A DNA stretch of 64,000 bases from Lucinisca nassula (GCA_963580285.1 OY757023.1:86019108-86083107); one strand, 5' to 3'. Positions 1-11,386 are shown, counted from the stretch's first letter. Translations and numbers: made by a program. Notes: generated from the letters alone by a model not told the origin.

Positions 1-112
1 CGGAGCGCTATCCTCTTTGTAAAAGACTGATTTTTTTCCACATGTGCACAATTCGGTTTATCCTACCATCTTCTTCAGGACTGAAGAAGATGACGATGGT
101 GCTGATGAAGTG

Positions 113-345
113 GCGACAGCAGCAGCAGCAGTGGCAGTAGCAGCAGCAGCAGCACCACCACCACCACCACAATCATGATCATCATCATCATGATGATCAT
201 CATCATCTGCAAGAACAGCAGCAAGCTACAACTACAATATCACAGTCAGCACCATAACGACAACATCAACAACAACAACAACCACTTCCACAACCACCAC
301 CACCATCACCACCATCACCACCACCACCACCACCACCGAGGGGAG
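113..345. repeat. CAG/CAC/CAT triplet microsatellite
   Basis: Runs of CAG, CAC and CAT triplets follow one another, with some AAC. The forward frame reads as a histidine-rich peptide, but composition explains it entirely and there is no conserved sequence on either side. Just downstream (341-363) lies the motif GAGCAAATTCTTTCC, which recurs at about 3031, 5262, 7003, 9221 and 50045 in unrelated contexts. Confidence 0.9.
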
Positions 346-363
346 CAAATTCTTTCCTTTAAG

Positions 364-837
364 AGCAGCCCATACAGATTATATGGAAAACACTGTTATT
401 TAGGTGCTTTCTCTTTATTGCAAATATTTTACATTACGCACATGTGTAGTATGCGTAATGGGCGTTACGCCTATGCGAACTGTTCCTGTCTTACCTGGTC
501 GCAAGCCCTGAAGGAATATTTAATGTTTTATGTTGATTTTTGTTTGGTTTGTTTGCTTGGAGACCAGTGAACAGAGCCGGTCAGTTAACTCCTGGACAAG
601 CTTATACTTAAGCGGTTAACCAGAACAGTGTACATTCTTTAACATGACAACTGCCCTTGTTGGATCAGCGGAAGGGAGAGAATTGTATAAGGGAACACTT
701 TGCATCCACACAAAGATTACGTAATCGATGACATAGTTTCTATGTTTAGCCACAGTCAGCCATTTTGGTTTTGAGACCTACAGGAAGTTCATACGTTCTA
801 AGTATTGCTACAATGTCAACAAAGTCTCCTTTCTGTT
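364..837. other. Unassigned sequence left of the spacer repeat
   Basis: I see no coding signature, RNA gene or repeat shared with the rest of the window here. Confidence 0.4.
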
Positions 838-1044
838 GACATACAACAACGCAATCGGCAAGTTAGCAATCGGTCTTCTCCCAGACGTACTTTTGATGTT
901 TTTTGAGACGAATATCAAATACGTGCCGAAAGCTTTGTTGCACCGTTTTGAACTTTCCATCACGTGCTTCTGAACCGGTATTTTAGATGATTGACACACG
1001 TCTTTGGACGTTTTAAGCGTGGGCGGGATAATAGCGCTGTCAGT
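838..1044 (+). mobile_element. Spacer element X, outer copy (MITE-like)
   Basis: This 205 bp sequence recurs in inverse orientation with only a few differences as the spacer of the giant palindrome (6048-6252). Its ends are loosely inverted: one reads TTAACTGACAGCGC, the other TTACAACAGCGC in the inner copy. The left end goes on into GCAAGTTAGCAAT, a motif also found at the outer tips of the palindrome arms. It is probably a short non-autonomous DNA element or a segment copied when the palindrome formed. Confidence 0.6.
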
Positions 1045-1354
1045 TAATGTTACAATCGATTTTACAACCGCGCACCCAGCAAGTTAGCAATACGTCATGT
1101 CCCGTCGGTTCATTAAAGAGCAGATACGTCAAAAAAAACACTGACACGCTACACCAGAATAGGTGTATCAAGAGACAAGAATGTCAAACTGACCGTAATC
1201 AATACTTAACATCACCATCCAATACCGGTTAACCCACAGGAGAGGGCGGAGCTAAGCGATTGTCAAAAATCTACTGCATGACGCCACGGGTCATGTTAAA
1301 AATCAATCACCAATTAGCGTATATGATTTCAGTAGAGAATGTTCGCTGTGAGAG

Positions 1355-1482
1355 GCTTGGCAAGCAATGGAGACTCAGATCAGGTGCCACAGAACGCACC
1401 GTCTGATCGGGGTCTACACTGTTTACAAAGAAAGTGGAATTTAGGGCTTGAACGAAAGTTTGGATCTCAGTCCGGGACTATT
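1355..1482. repeat. MITE-F relative
   Basis: The palindromic core has a degenerate GATCAGGTGCC ... GTCTGATCGGGG pair followed by CACTGTTTACAAA, the signature of MITE-F. A mirrored copy lies at 10586-10713. Confidence 0.6.
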
Positions 1483-1496
1483 TTCCCAGCCTACAC

Positions 1497-1728
1497 GGGC
1501 CTCCGTGGCCTAGTGGTTAAGAGCGCTGACTCTGGATCATTTGGTCTCTCACCGCTGTGGTTCGAGCCTCGCTCGGGTCACATGTGAGACGCCAAGTTCT
1601 GCAACGGAAGGTCAGGTGGTTTTTCTCCGGGTACTCCGGTTTTCGCCCACCTTTGATTAACGATCGGCTCGATATGAGTGAAATAATCTTGAAAGGGCCG
1701 TAAAACCAAAAAAAAAAAAAAAAAAAAA
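1497..1728 (+). mobile_element. SINE-2, tRNA-headed, intact, with 14 bp TSD
   Basis: The head is tRNA-like: GGCCTCCGTGGCCTAGTGG stands in A-box position and GGTTCGAGCC is a B box. The body ends GAAAGGGCCGTAAAACC followed by a long A tract. It is flanked by a perfect 14 bp target-site duplication, TTCCCAGCCTACAC, at 1483-1496 and 1729-1742. It is inside the palindrome arm and is mirrored at 10348-10571. Confidence 0.9.
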
Positions 1729-1915
1729 TTCCCAGCCTACACTCGGTGGCAGTCGGGAACGCTTCCCCTTTCCGCTGGTCGCCTTTGTCGTCCGCTCGCG
1801 ACTGCCGACGACTGTCCGGTCTGATTACATACATGTGCATACCTTTATCTATAATGGTTGAGTTTAGTCCTTTGCATCTCGCCTTGATTTAGTGCTTATC
1901 ATACAACTGCTTGTT

Positions 1916-2080
1916 AGAAGCCTCCGTGGTGCAGTGGTTACGCTACTCGCCTTGTAAACCAGGGATCGCAGGATCGATCCCGGGCTTCTCCAGACTTTCG
2001 GATGAGTCTTTAAACCGAGGTTCCGTCTCCGTATGACCTTAGCTGTTGGTGGGACGTAAAACTAAAACTCACTCACTCAC
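1916..2080 (+). mobile_element. SINE-3, tRNA-Thr-like head, present in one palindrome arm only
   Basis: A tRNA-like head with TGT in the anticodon position and a GGATCGATCCC B box leads into a 3' end reading GGTGGGACGTAAAACT and an ACTC-rich tail. The target duplication AACTGCTTGTT is at 1905-1915 and 2081-2091. The right palindrome arm (near 10165-10180) has the uninterrupted site, with one base change, so insertion followed arm duplication. A second copy with its own duplication is at 43920-44079. Confidence 0.92.
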
Positions 2081-2261
2081 AACTGCTTGTTGAGAACTGA
2101 TATATAATTACTATTGCCTAATATTTTAAACCTCCATGAAAGAATTAACCCTTTGTCCTACATTTTGCTTTCACAAAACAACTTCTTTATACACAATGTA
2201 TTTTTGACACGAATCCTTGTAATTTACCCTCCTTGTGCAATTCCAATGCATACAGAAATGG

Positions 2262-2548
2262 TCGGCCCCCGCCCATCGGGGCTTGAAGATAAAGATGGGC
2301 TGCACGAGGCTACCACGCAGACTACACGAGTACTGGTAAAGCGCTTAGAGGATCTAAGCCAGCCCATACAAAGCGATGCGAGGCAGCCCGCCCATACTTA
2401 TAAACCCTATTGGTTTCATTGGGTGACAGGGATTGAGATGTCATTTCATCTCAATGACGGGTAAATGTCCCACAAAATTGGAAGCAACGTCTCCAAAATG
2501 ACCTATACAGTGTTGAAGGTGACGTTAAACCTCAAATCAAACAAACAA
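2262..2548 (+). mobile_element. SINE-1 copy, full length
   Basis: It runs from GGCCCCCGCCCATCGGGG to the tail GACGTTAAACCTCAAATC plus CAAA repeats. The 10 bp target duplication ACAGAAATGG is at 2252-2261 and 2549-2558. Mirrored at 9707-9998. Confidence 0.9.
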
Positions 2549-2944
2549 ACAGAAATGGGCACAACAGGAGGCTCAGTTATAAAGTGGGTTTAGTGTATAT
2601 TTAACCCATAACAACTCCTACTTTTGCAAACAGAGATGAGGTCCTACACTGTTTGCCATGCAGCTTGTGAATAATGTTAAGACATTTTCATGTTTGACAG
2701 TCGGCAATGGCTGAGGCTAAATATATATATTCAGCAGGATAAGGGTTAAGACTTATTGGGTTTTCTGGGTTTCTTTTTCCCGCCCATTTTTTGTCCAGTT
2801 GTGAGGAAGGTTTCAAAATTTAAAAGGGTGGGCCCATAAAATCACGAAAAAACACGTGAAAATCCGCCCAAATATTTTACTAATCGTCGAGTCGAGCAAT
2901 TAAGTGACAAATATATTTTTTCAGTATTTCAGTGGAATGCATAC

Positions 2945-3150
2945 ACCTTCAGGGGAGGCAACTCTTTCAAGCGTATTTTATTCTCCCATGTCAATGATGG
3001 TCAACTCTAAACGAAAGAATTTGCTCCTAAGGAGCAAATTCTTTCCTTTAAGAGTAGACCCCTTTTTCGTGGGACAAAGCTTATAGAAAAGCAAACAGAA
3101 AGTTCCGAAAGTTGCCCCCTTTTGAAAAATGTGGAAAATCTGCCAAGTCA
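2945..3150. repeat. Dispersed repeat with nested palindrome
   Basis: Its flanks match 50005-50140. Relative to that copy there is an extra segment that makes an inverted pair (AAAGAATTTGCTCC / GGAGCAAATTCTTTC) around 3013-3050. Mirrored near 9120-9310. Confidence 0.6.
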
Positions 3151-3228
3151 TTCCCATCAGATTTCATGTGACCAATAACGGACTTTAATTGACCAATAGT
3201 TCTGCTTTTCTGTTAGATTGTTTGTTTA

Positions 3229-3390
3229 CTTGATTTGAGGTTAAACATCCCCATTAACATTATTTAGGTCATTTTGGAGACATTACTTCCAGTTTTGTGT
3301 GAAATTTTACCCGACGTTTAGATAAAATGACATTTCAATCCCTGCCGCCCAGTTAAACCGATATGGTTTATATGCTCGGATGGTCCGACT
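3229..3390 (-). mobile_element. SINE-1, truncated
   Basis: The reverse-complement tail (TTGATTTGAGGTTAAAC) and the middle part of SINE-1 are recognisable, and homology stops near 3390. Mirrored at 8866-9044. Confidence 0.8.
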
Positions 3391-4165
3391 CGCCAGGGCA
3401 GGCTTTGGGAGTTTATGGCTAAAGTTAACAGACATCTGAAGCGTCAGTAGTGCATGTCCGACTCGCCAGGGCAGGCTTTGGGAGTTTATGGCTAAAGTTT
3501 ACAGACATCTGAAGCGCCAGTATTATAGGCTGTTGTGTCAGGCAGCACCATGAACATGTGTCGCGTAAGGATCCGAAAGACTTTGGGGGCTTGAACCATA
3601 TGTAATTCGGGTCATTTCTCCGGTCAGTCGCAATGGCGAACTTCCACATAAAAAATGTTTATTTTCGAATCAATTTTTAAAATTCAAACTAATGCATCTG
3701 ATAGAATAAAGTTCAGTTATGATTAGTTTGGTTATTCTATTTTTAAAGTTTAATAGCCAAAAATTGATTTATTTGCCAGTTTAACGCATTTTGTTATTTG
3801 TTGATGGTATGGATAATGGTGTTAGATAGGGAATCGCAATATCGACGATTCTGTTTTTTTTTTTGTTTTTTTTAATCAAAATATAGGTAATGAGCGCTTT
3901 CTTTAATTATACCCCGACATTTTCTCAACAATCAAATTACCGATAATCCAAGTGTGTGTACAAAAATCCGGGAAGCAAAACATTCAATAAGTGTTAATCA
4001 GCCACATGCTTGATTTGTCACAGCACACCCGAGTGTCGCAAGATGGACCTGTCATTTTTTTCCGCAGTCGCGATAGGCAATAGCAACCAGCCTACAGACC
4101 TGAGACTGTTAAATCCTTTGATCAATTGAGCACTCGCTGTCATTTACAAAGATCTGGCGTAAAAA

Positions 4166-4462
4166 ATGCCCATAGGGGCTTGAAGAAATATATGCGCTGC
4201 ACGATGCTTCCACGCAGAGCTGAATCCGGCCCGCACACTAGTACTGGTAAACGGCTTTGAGGACCTAAGTCTGTCCAGGAACCGCGGTGCGAGGCGGACC
4301 GTCCATGCTAATAAACCCTATTGGTTTCATTGGGCGACAGGGCTTGAGATGTCATTTCATCTCAATGTCGGGTAAAAGTCCCACAAAATTGGGAGCAACG
4401 TCTCCAAAATGACCTTTACAGTGTTGACGGGGACGTTAAACTTCAAATCAAACAAACAAAAC
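4166..4462 (+). mobile_element. SINE-1 copy
   Basis: A nearly full SINE-1 from CATAGGGGCTTGAAG to TCAAACAAACAAAA. Mirrored at 7824-8120. Confidence 0.88.
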
Positions 4463-4635
4463 TGGCGTAAAAATACGCCGGATCCGGCATTTCCCATCAT
4501 TGATGCTCAATAAAGTTCTGTTCCCAACACTGATTACATCTTCATAGTCTCGTAGTTGATACGAACCATACAAACACACCTTTTTAATTTTGACACCTAC
4601 CGCTCAAAGTTGGAACTTCCTACTGTTTCTGTGAA

Positions 4636-4950
4636 TAGCCCCGCCCATCATGGCTTGCAAAAATAGACTGGGCTGCATGATGTTTCCACGCAGAGCTGAC
4701 CGAACACGAGTACTGGTAAACAGCCTAGAGGTTCTGAGCCTGCCTAGGAAATGTGTTGCGAGTCAGACCGTCCATGTATATAAACCCTATAGGTTTCATT
4801 GGGCGACAGGGCTTGAGATGTCATTTCATCTCAATGTCTGGTAAAAGTCCCACGAAATTGGAAGTGACGTCTCCAAAATGACCTATACAGTGTTGCGGCC
4901 CCCGTCCATCTGGGCTTGAAGAAATACATGGGCTGCATGATGCTTTGGTA
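4636..4950 (+). mobile_element. Two abutting SINE-1 copies, both incomplete
   Basis: A copy lacking its CAAA tail (about 4636-4896) abuts the 5' 55 bp of another copy (4897-4950). Mirrored at about 7332-7645. Confidence 0.8.
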
Positions 4951-5419
4951 GCCAACAATGGGTGTGGCTAAATTAATTTATTCAGCAGGATTAGGGTTAA
5001 GTCTCCAAAACGAGACATTAGTTTTTCTGGGTTTCTTCTCTTTTTTCCGCCCAATTTTTGTCCCGATAAGTTCTCAGTAACCACTAGACAGATATGAAAA
5101 TGAAGTTGTGCAGGAAGATTTCAAAATTTAAAAGTGTGAACCCAACAGGTCTCCTGGGGGGCACGCAAAAATCAGTAACCGTCGAGTCGAGCAATTAAGT
5201 GAAAATATTTTTTTTATTTATTTATTTTCTGATTTTTTTTATTTATTTATTTTCTTTTCTTAAAGGAAAGAATTTGCTCCTCTCCAATTCATTCTTTCTA
5301 CTATTTCTATCTATATCGGTCGAATCAACATTGGAGCGTTTTCAATTCTAGTGTGATCGGTCATTGCCGATCCAGGTCTGCAGGATGAAAACATACACAG
5401 TAATCATGTAATAACGAAG

Positions 5420-5600
5420 AAATCTTTAACCTGCACAGAATGGGCCTCCCAGTTAACGTCCCGATGCGGAGGACGGTGCACTTTGTGGCATTCACCCGGA
5501 GCATGTTCGAACACCGCAGTTTTATTACCGCTGCCGGGAATCAAACCGGGGGCCTCTAGCATCGCAGGCAGGTGCACTATACCATTGAGCTACCACGCTT
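5420..5600 (-). mobile_element. SINE-5, tRNA-His-like head
   Basis: On the minus strand AGCTCAATGGTATAGTGCAC (A-box region), a GTG anticodon position and GGTTTGATTCCC (B box) form a tRNA-like head. A body with CGGGACGTTAACTGGG follows. The mirrored copy is on the plus strand at 6688-6868. Confidence 0.75.
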
Positions 5601-5784
5601 GATTCAATGTCGAGTGCCGGCTCGACCACTTTAATACATGTATATACAGGGGTTCATCCATTGTTCTTTCTTGTTTCTGCTACAGCCTCGAGGTTTAAAC
5701 GAGTATCCACAATCTGTTTTGAGATGAATATATATTCGCTTGTGGGTACTGCTGGTCAGAACCGCCTCGAGGTTTTGTGTATTT

Positions 5785-5946
5785 TGTTTGATTTGAGGTT
5801 TAACGTCCCCGGCAACACTGTATAGGTCATTTTGGAGACGTTGCTTCCAATTTTGTGGGACTTTTACCCAACATTGAGATGAAATGACATCTTAAGCCCT
5901 GTCGCCCAATGAAACCAATAGGGTTTATTAGCATGGACGGTCCGCC
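5785..5946 (-). mobile_element. SINE-1, truncated, near palindrome centre
   Basis: The tail and middle of SINE-1 lie between two copies of the GTGGGTACTGCTGGT / GAACCGC hairpin-family sequence. It is mirrored by 6367-6500. Confidence 0.8.
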
Positions 5947-6047
5947 TCGCAATCTCTGTTTTGAGCAGACTATAGATTGTGGGTACTGCTGGTTAGAACC
6001 GCTTCGAGGTTTTAACGAGTATCCACAATCTTCTTTTGAGCAGTATT

Positions 6048-6252
6048 AACTGACAGCGCTATTATCCCGCCCACGCTTAAAACGTCCAAAGACGTGTGTC
6101 AATCATCTAAAATACCGGTTCAGAAGCACGTGATGGAAAGTTCAAAACGGTGCAACAAAGCTTTCGGCACGTATTTGATATTCGTCTCAAACAACATCAA
6201 AAGTACGTCTGGGAGAAGACCGATTGCTAACTTGCCGATTGCGCTGTTGTAA
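6048..6252 (-). mobile_element. Spacer element X, central copy
   Basis: This is the sequence between the two arms of the giant palindrome and an inverse copy of 838-1044. The arm ends on either side read GAGCAGTATTA and TAATACTGCTC. Without X they would meet in a continuous palindrome centred on TTAA, so X may have inserted at the symmetry point or served as the loop when the palindrome formed. Confidence 0.75.
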
Positions 6253-6366
6253 TACTGCTCAAAAGAAGATTGTGGATACTCGTTAAAACCTCGAAGCCGT
6301 TCTAACCAGCAGTACCCACAATCTATAGTCTGCTCAAAACAGAGATTGTGGATACTCGTTAAAACC

Positions 6367-6500
6367 TCTAGGTGGCGACATGGCTTGAGATGTCATTTCA
6401 TCTCAATGTTGGGTAAAAGTCCCACAAAATTGGAAGCAACGTCTCCAAAATGACCTATACAGTGTTGACGGGGACGTTAAACCTCAAATCAAACAAAATA
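6367..6500 (+). mobile_element. SINE-1, truncated (mirror of 5785-5946)
   Basis: Middle and tail of SINE-1 in plus orientation. Confidence 0.8.
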
Positions 6501-6687
6501 CACAAAACCTCGAGGCGGTTCTGACCAGCAGTACCCACAAGCGAATATATATTCATTTCAAAACAGATTGTGGATACTCGTTTAAACCTCGAGGCTGTAG
6601 CAGAAACAAGAAAGAACAATGGATGAACCCCTGTATATACATGTATTAAAGTGGTCGAGCCGGCACTCGACATTGAATCAAGCGTGG

Positions 6688-6868
6688 AAGCTCAATGGTA
6701 TAGTGCACCTGCCTGTGATGCTAGAGGCCCCCGGTTTGATTCCCGGCAGCGGTAATAAAACTGCGGTGTCCGAACATGCTCCGGGTGAATGCCACAAAGT
6801 GCACCGTCCTCCGCATCGGGACGTTAACTGGGAGGCCCATTCTGTGCAGTTTAAAGATTTCTTCGTTA
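6688..6868 (+). mobile_element. SINE-5, tRNA-His-like head (mirror copy)
   Basis: Plus-strand partner of 5420-5600, with the same tRNA-like head and GGGACGTTAACTGGG body. Confidence 0.75.
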
Positions 6869-7331
6869 TTACATGATTACTGTGTATGTTTTCATCCTGC
6901 AGACCTGGATCGGCAATGACCGATCACACTAGAATTGAAAACGCTCCAATGTTGATTCGACCGATATAGATAGAAATAGTAGAAAGAATGAATTGGAGAG
7001 GAGCAAATTCTTTCCTTTAAGAAAAGAAAATAAATAAATAAAAAAATCAGAAAATAAATAAATAAAAAAAAAAATATTTGTCACTTAATTGCTCGACTCG
7101 ACGGTTACTGATTTTTGCGTGCCCCCCAGGAGACCTGTTGGGTCCACACTTTTAAATCTTGAAATCTTCCTACACAACTTCATTTTCATATCTGTCTAGT
7201 GGTTACTGAGAACTTATCGGGACAAAAATTGGGCGGAAAAAAGAGAAGAAACCCAGAAAAACTAATGTCTCGTTTTGGAGACTTAACCCTTATCCTGCTG
7301 AATAAATTAATTTAGCCACACCCATTGTTGG

Positions 7332-7645
7332 CTACCAAAGCATCATGCAGCCCATGTATTTCTTCAAACCCAGATGGGCGGGGGCCGCAACACTGTATAG
7401 GTCATTTTGGAGATGTCGCTTCCAATTACGTGGGACTTTTACAAGACATTGAGATGAAATGACTTCTCAAGCCCTGTCGCCCAATGAAACCTATAGGGTT
7501 TATATACATGGACGGTCTGACTCGCAACACATTTCCTAGGCAGGCTCAGAACCTCTAAGCTGTTTTTCAGTACTCGTGTTCGGTCAGCTCTGCGTGGAAA
7601 CATCATGCAGCCCAGTCTATTTTTGCAAGCCATGATGGGCGGGGC
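7332..7645 (-). mobile_element. Two abutting SINE-1 copies (mirror of 4636-4950)
   Basis: The same junction as in the left arm, in inverse orientation. Confidence 0.8.
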
Positions 7646-7823
7646 TATTCACAGAAACAGTAGGAAGTTCCAACTTTGAGCGGTAGGGGTCAAAATTAAA
7701 AAGGTGTGTTTGTATGGTTCGTATCAACTACGAGACTATGAAGATGTAATCACAGTGTTGGGAACAGAACTTTATTGAGCATCATTGATGGGAAATGCCG
7801 GATCCGGCGTATTTTTTACGCCA

Positions 7824-8120
7824 GTTTTGTTTGTTTGATTTGAAGTTTAACGTCCCCGTCAACACTGTAAAGGTCATTTTGGAGACGTTGCTCCCAATTT
7901 TGTGGGACTTTTACCCGACATTGAGATGAAATGACATCTCAAGCCCTGTCGCCCAATGAAACCAATAGGGTTTATTAGCATGGACGGTCCGCCTCGCACC
8001 GCGGTTCCTGGACAGACTTACATCCTCAAAGCCGTTTACCAGTACTAGTGTGCGGGCCGGATTCAGCTCTGCGTGGAAGCATCGTGCAGCCCATATATTT
8101 CTTCAAGCCCCTATGGGCAT
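7824..8120 (-). mobile_element. SINE-1 copy (mirror of 4166-4462)
   Basis: From the reverse-complement CAAA tail to CTTCAAGCCCCTATGGG. Confidence 0.85.
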
Positions 8121-8865
8121 TTTTTACGCCAGATTTTGCGTAAAGTTTCCAGTCGTGGCCAGTATTTTTTCTCCTGTCGCGTTCGTCTTTGTAAATGACA
8201 GCGAGTGCTCAATTGATCAAAGGATTTAACAGTCTCAGGTCTGTAGGCTGGTGGGTATTGCCTATCGCGACTGCGGAAAAAAATGACAGGTCCATCTTGC
8301 GACACTCGGGTGTGCTGTGACAAATCAAGCATGTGGCTGATTAACACTTATTGAATGTTTTGCTTCCCGGATTTTTGTACACACACTTGGATTATCGGTA
8401 ATTTGATTGTTGAGAAAATGTCGGGGTATAATTAAAGAAAGCGCTCAATACCTATATTTTGATTAAAAAAAAAAAACAACAGAATCGTCGATATTGCGAT
8501 TCCCTATCTAACACCATTATCCATACCATCAACAAATAACAAAATGCGTTAAACTGGCAAATAAATCAATTTTTGGCTATTAAACTTTAAAAATAGAATA
8601 ACCAAACTAATCATAACTGAACTTTATTTTATCAGATGCATTAGTTTGAATTTTAAAAATTGATTCGAAAATAAACATTTTTTATGTGTAAGTTCGCCAT
8701 TGCGACTGACCGGAGAAATGACCCGAATTACATATGGTTCAAGCCCCGAAGTCTTTCGGATCCTTACGCGACACATGTTCATGGTGCTGCCTGACACAAC
8801 AGCCTATAATACTGGCGCTTCAGATGTCTGTAAAATTTAGCCATAAACTCCCAAAGCCTGCCCTG

Positions 8866-9044
8866 GCGAGTCGGACCATCCGAGCATATAAACCATATCG
8901 GTTTAACTGGGCGGCAGGGATTGAAATGTCATTTTATCTAAATGTGGGATAAAAATTTCACACAAAACTGGAAGTAATGTCTCCAAAATGACCTAAATAA
9001 TGTTAATGGGGATGTTTAACCTCAAATCATGTAAACAAACAATC
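8866..9044 (+). mobile_element. SINE-1, truncated (mirror of 3229-3390)
   Basis: Middle and tail of SINE-1 in plus orientation. Confidence 0.78.
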
Positions 9045-9706
9045 TAACAGAAAAGCAGAACTATTGGTCAATTAAAGTCCGTTATTGGTCACATGAAATC
9101 TGATGGGAATGACTTGGCAGATTTTCCACATTTTTCAAAAGGGGGCAACTTTCGGAACTTCCTGTTTGCTTTTCTATAAGCTTTGTCCCACGAAAAAGGG
9201 ATCTACTCTTAAAGGAAAGAATTTGCTCCTTAGGAGCAAATTCTTTCGTTTAGAGTTGACCCTCATTGACATGGGAGACTAAAATACGCTTGAAAGAGTT
9301 GCCTCCCCTGAAGGTGTATGCATTCCACTGAAAGTCTGAAAAAATATATTTGTCACTTAATTGCTCGACTCGACGATTAGTAAAATATTTGGGCGGATTT
9401 TTGCGTGTTATTTCGTGATTTTATGGGCCCACCCTTTTAAATTTTGAAACCTTCCTCACAACTGGACAAAAAATGGGCGGGAAAAAGAAACCCAGAAAAC
9501 CCAATAAGTCTTAACCCTTATCCTGCTGAATATATATATTTAGCCTCAGCAATTGCCGACTGTCAAACATGAAAATTTCTTAACATTATTCACAAGCTGC
9601 ATGGCAAACAGTGTAGGACCTCATCTCTGTTTGCAAAAGTAGGAGTTGTTATGGGTTAAATATACACTAAAGCCACTTTATAACGGAGCCTCCTGTTGTG
9701 CCCATT

Positions 9707-9998
9707 TCTGTTTGTTTGTTTGATTTGAGGTTTAACGTCACCTTCAACACTGTATAGGTCATTTTGGAGACGTTGCTTCCAATTTTGTGGGACTTTTACC
9801 CGTCATTGAGATGAAATGACATCTCAAGCCCTGTCACCCAATGAAACCAATAGGGTTTATAAGTATGGGCGGGCTGCCTCGCATCGCTTTGTATGGGCAG
9901 GCTTAGATCCTCTAAGCGCTTTACCAGTACTCGTGTAGTCTGCGTGGTAGCCTCGTGAAGCCCATCTTTATCTTCAAGCCCCGATGGGCGGGGGCCGA
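9707..9998 (-). mobile_element. SINE-1 copy (mirror of 2262-2548)
   Basis: Full length with the same flanking bases as the left-arm copy, so it was duplicated with the arm rather than inserted independently. Confidence 0.88.
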
Positions 9999-10347
9999 CC
10001 ATTTCTGTATGCATTGGAATTGCACAGGGAGGGTAAATTGCAAGGATTCGTGTCAAAAATACATTGTGTATAAAGAAGTTGCTTTGTGAAAGCAAAATGT
10101 AGGACAAAGGGTTAATTCTTTCATGGAGGTTTAAAATATTAGGCAATAGTAATTATATATCAGTTCTCAACAAGCTGTTGTATGATAAGCACTAAATCAA
10201 GGCGAGATGCAAAGGACTAAACTCAACCATTATAGATAAAGGTATGCACATGTATGTAATCAGACCGGACAGTCGTCGGCAGTCGCGAGCGGACGAGAAA
10301 GGCGACCAGCGGAAAGGGAAAGACTGCCACCGAGTGTAGGCTGGGAA

Positions 10348-10571
10348 ATTTTTTTTTTTTGGTTTTACGGCCCTTTCAAGATTATTTCACTCATATCGAG
10401 CCGGTCGTTAATCAAAGGTGGGCGAAAACCGGAGTACCCGGAGAAAAATCACCTGACCTTCCGTTGCAGAACATGGCGTCTCACATGTGACCCGAGCGAG
10501 GCTCGAACCACAGCGGTGAGAGACCAAATGATCCAGAGTCAGCGCTCTTAACCACTAGGCCACGGAGGCCC
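10348..10571 (-). mobile_element. SINE-2 copy (mirror of 1497-1728)
   Basis: The same 14 bp target duplication (here GTGTAGGCTGGGAA) flanks it at 10334-10347 and 10572-10585. The poly-A tract is shorter than in the left arm. Confidence 0.88.
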
Positions 10572-11093
10572 GTGTAGGCTGGGAAAATAGTCCCGGACTG
10601 AGATCCAAACTTTCGTTCAAGCCCTAAATTCCACTTTCTTTGTAAACAGTGTAGACCCCGATCAGACGGTGCGTTCTGTGGCACCTGATCTGAGTCTCCA
10701 TTGTTTGCCAAGCCTCTCACAGCGAACATTCTCTACTGAAATCATATACGCTAATTGGTGATTGATTTTTTACATGACCCGTGGCGTCATGCAGTAGATT
10801 TTTGACAATCGCTTAGCTCCGCCCTCTCCTGTGGGTTAACCGGTATTGGATGGTGATGTTAAGTATTGATTACGGTCAGTTTGACATTCTTGTCTCTTGA
10901 TACACCTATTCTGGTGTAGCGTGTCAGTGTTTTTTGACGTATCTGCTCTTTAATGAACCGACGGGACATGACGTATTGCTAACTTGCTGGGTGCGCGGTT
11001 GTAAGATACAATGGAAGGTCAACATTGTCTGGACGTATTGATTTAGGATGGAATGTAATCGTCAACAGGGGTTTTGTCAACATCTGTTTTTGT

Positions 11094-11386
11094 TGGTTTG
11101 TTTGTTTGATTTGAAGTTTTACGTCCCCGTCAACACTGTAAGGTCATTTTGGAGACGTTGCTTCCAATTTTGCGAGAGTTTTACCCGACATGAGATAAAA
11201 TGACATCTCAAGCCCTGTCGCCCAATGAAACCCAGGGTTTATATGCATGGACGGGCCGACTCGCATCGCATTGCCTGGGCAAGCTTTGATCCTCTAAGCG
11301 GTTTACCAGTACTCGTGTGCGGGTCGGTTTCAGCTCTGCGTGGAAGCATCATGCAGCCCATCTATTTCTTCAAGCCCCGATGGGCG
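11094..11386 (-). mobile_element. SINE-1 copy outside the palindrome
   Basis: Full-length minus-strand SINE-1 from TTTGATTTGAAG to CAAGCCCCGATGGGCG, just right of the palindrome tip. Confidence 0.88.

Larger units (their letters stand above)
1058..6049 (+). repeat. Giant palindrome, left arm
   Basis: This arm is matched over its whole length by the reverse complement of 6252-11006. Segment pairs checked by eye include 1339-1587 with 10481-10729, 2114-2464 with 9796-10146, 4650-4844 with 7439-7633 and 5607-5825 with 6455-6673. Translated paired segments differ at a few percent of residues, giving roughly 98% nucleotide identity. The left arm has its own SINE-3 insertion (1916-2080) and a 73 bp local duplication near 3390-3500. 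The outer tip reads TTACAACCGCGCACCCAGC. Its contents are repeats shared by both arms, so those insertions predate the duplication. Confidence 0.93.
6252..11006 (-). repeat. Giant palindrome, right arm
   Basis: Reverse complement of 1058-6049. It lacks the left arm's SINE-3 and the 73 bp local duplication, and it has about 65 bp near 8120-8190 that the left arm lacks. The outer tip reads GCTGGGTGCGCGGTTGTAA. SINE-1 to SINE-5 copies shared with the left arm are listed there, with mirrored positions. Confidence 0.93.

Noticed and set aside
175..570. Histidine-rich protein
   Set aside because: Microsatellite translation; the rest of the frame has no conserved or coding-like sequence.
1339..10729. 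Mirrored ORFs of 60-116 residues in the palindrome arms
   Set aside because: They lie on SINE and MITE sequence; being mirrored reflects arm duplication, not coding constraint.
1058..11006. Pure sequencing fold-back artefact as the explanation for the palindrome
   Set aside because: Arm-specific SINE insertion with target duplication, other indels, about 2% divergence and the extra outer spacer copy do not fit an unsplit read. A false join of haplotypes is not fully excluded.
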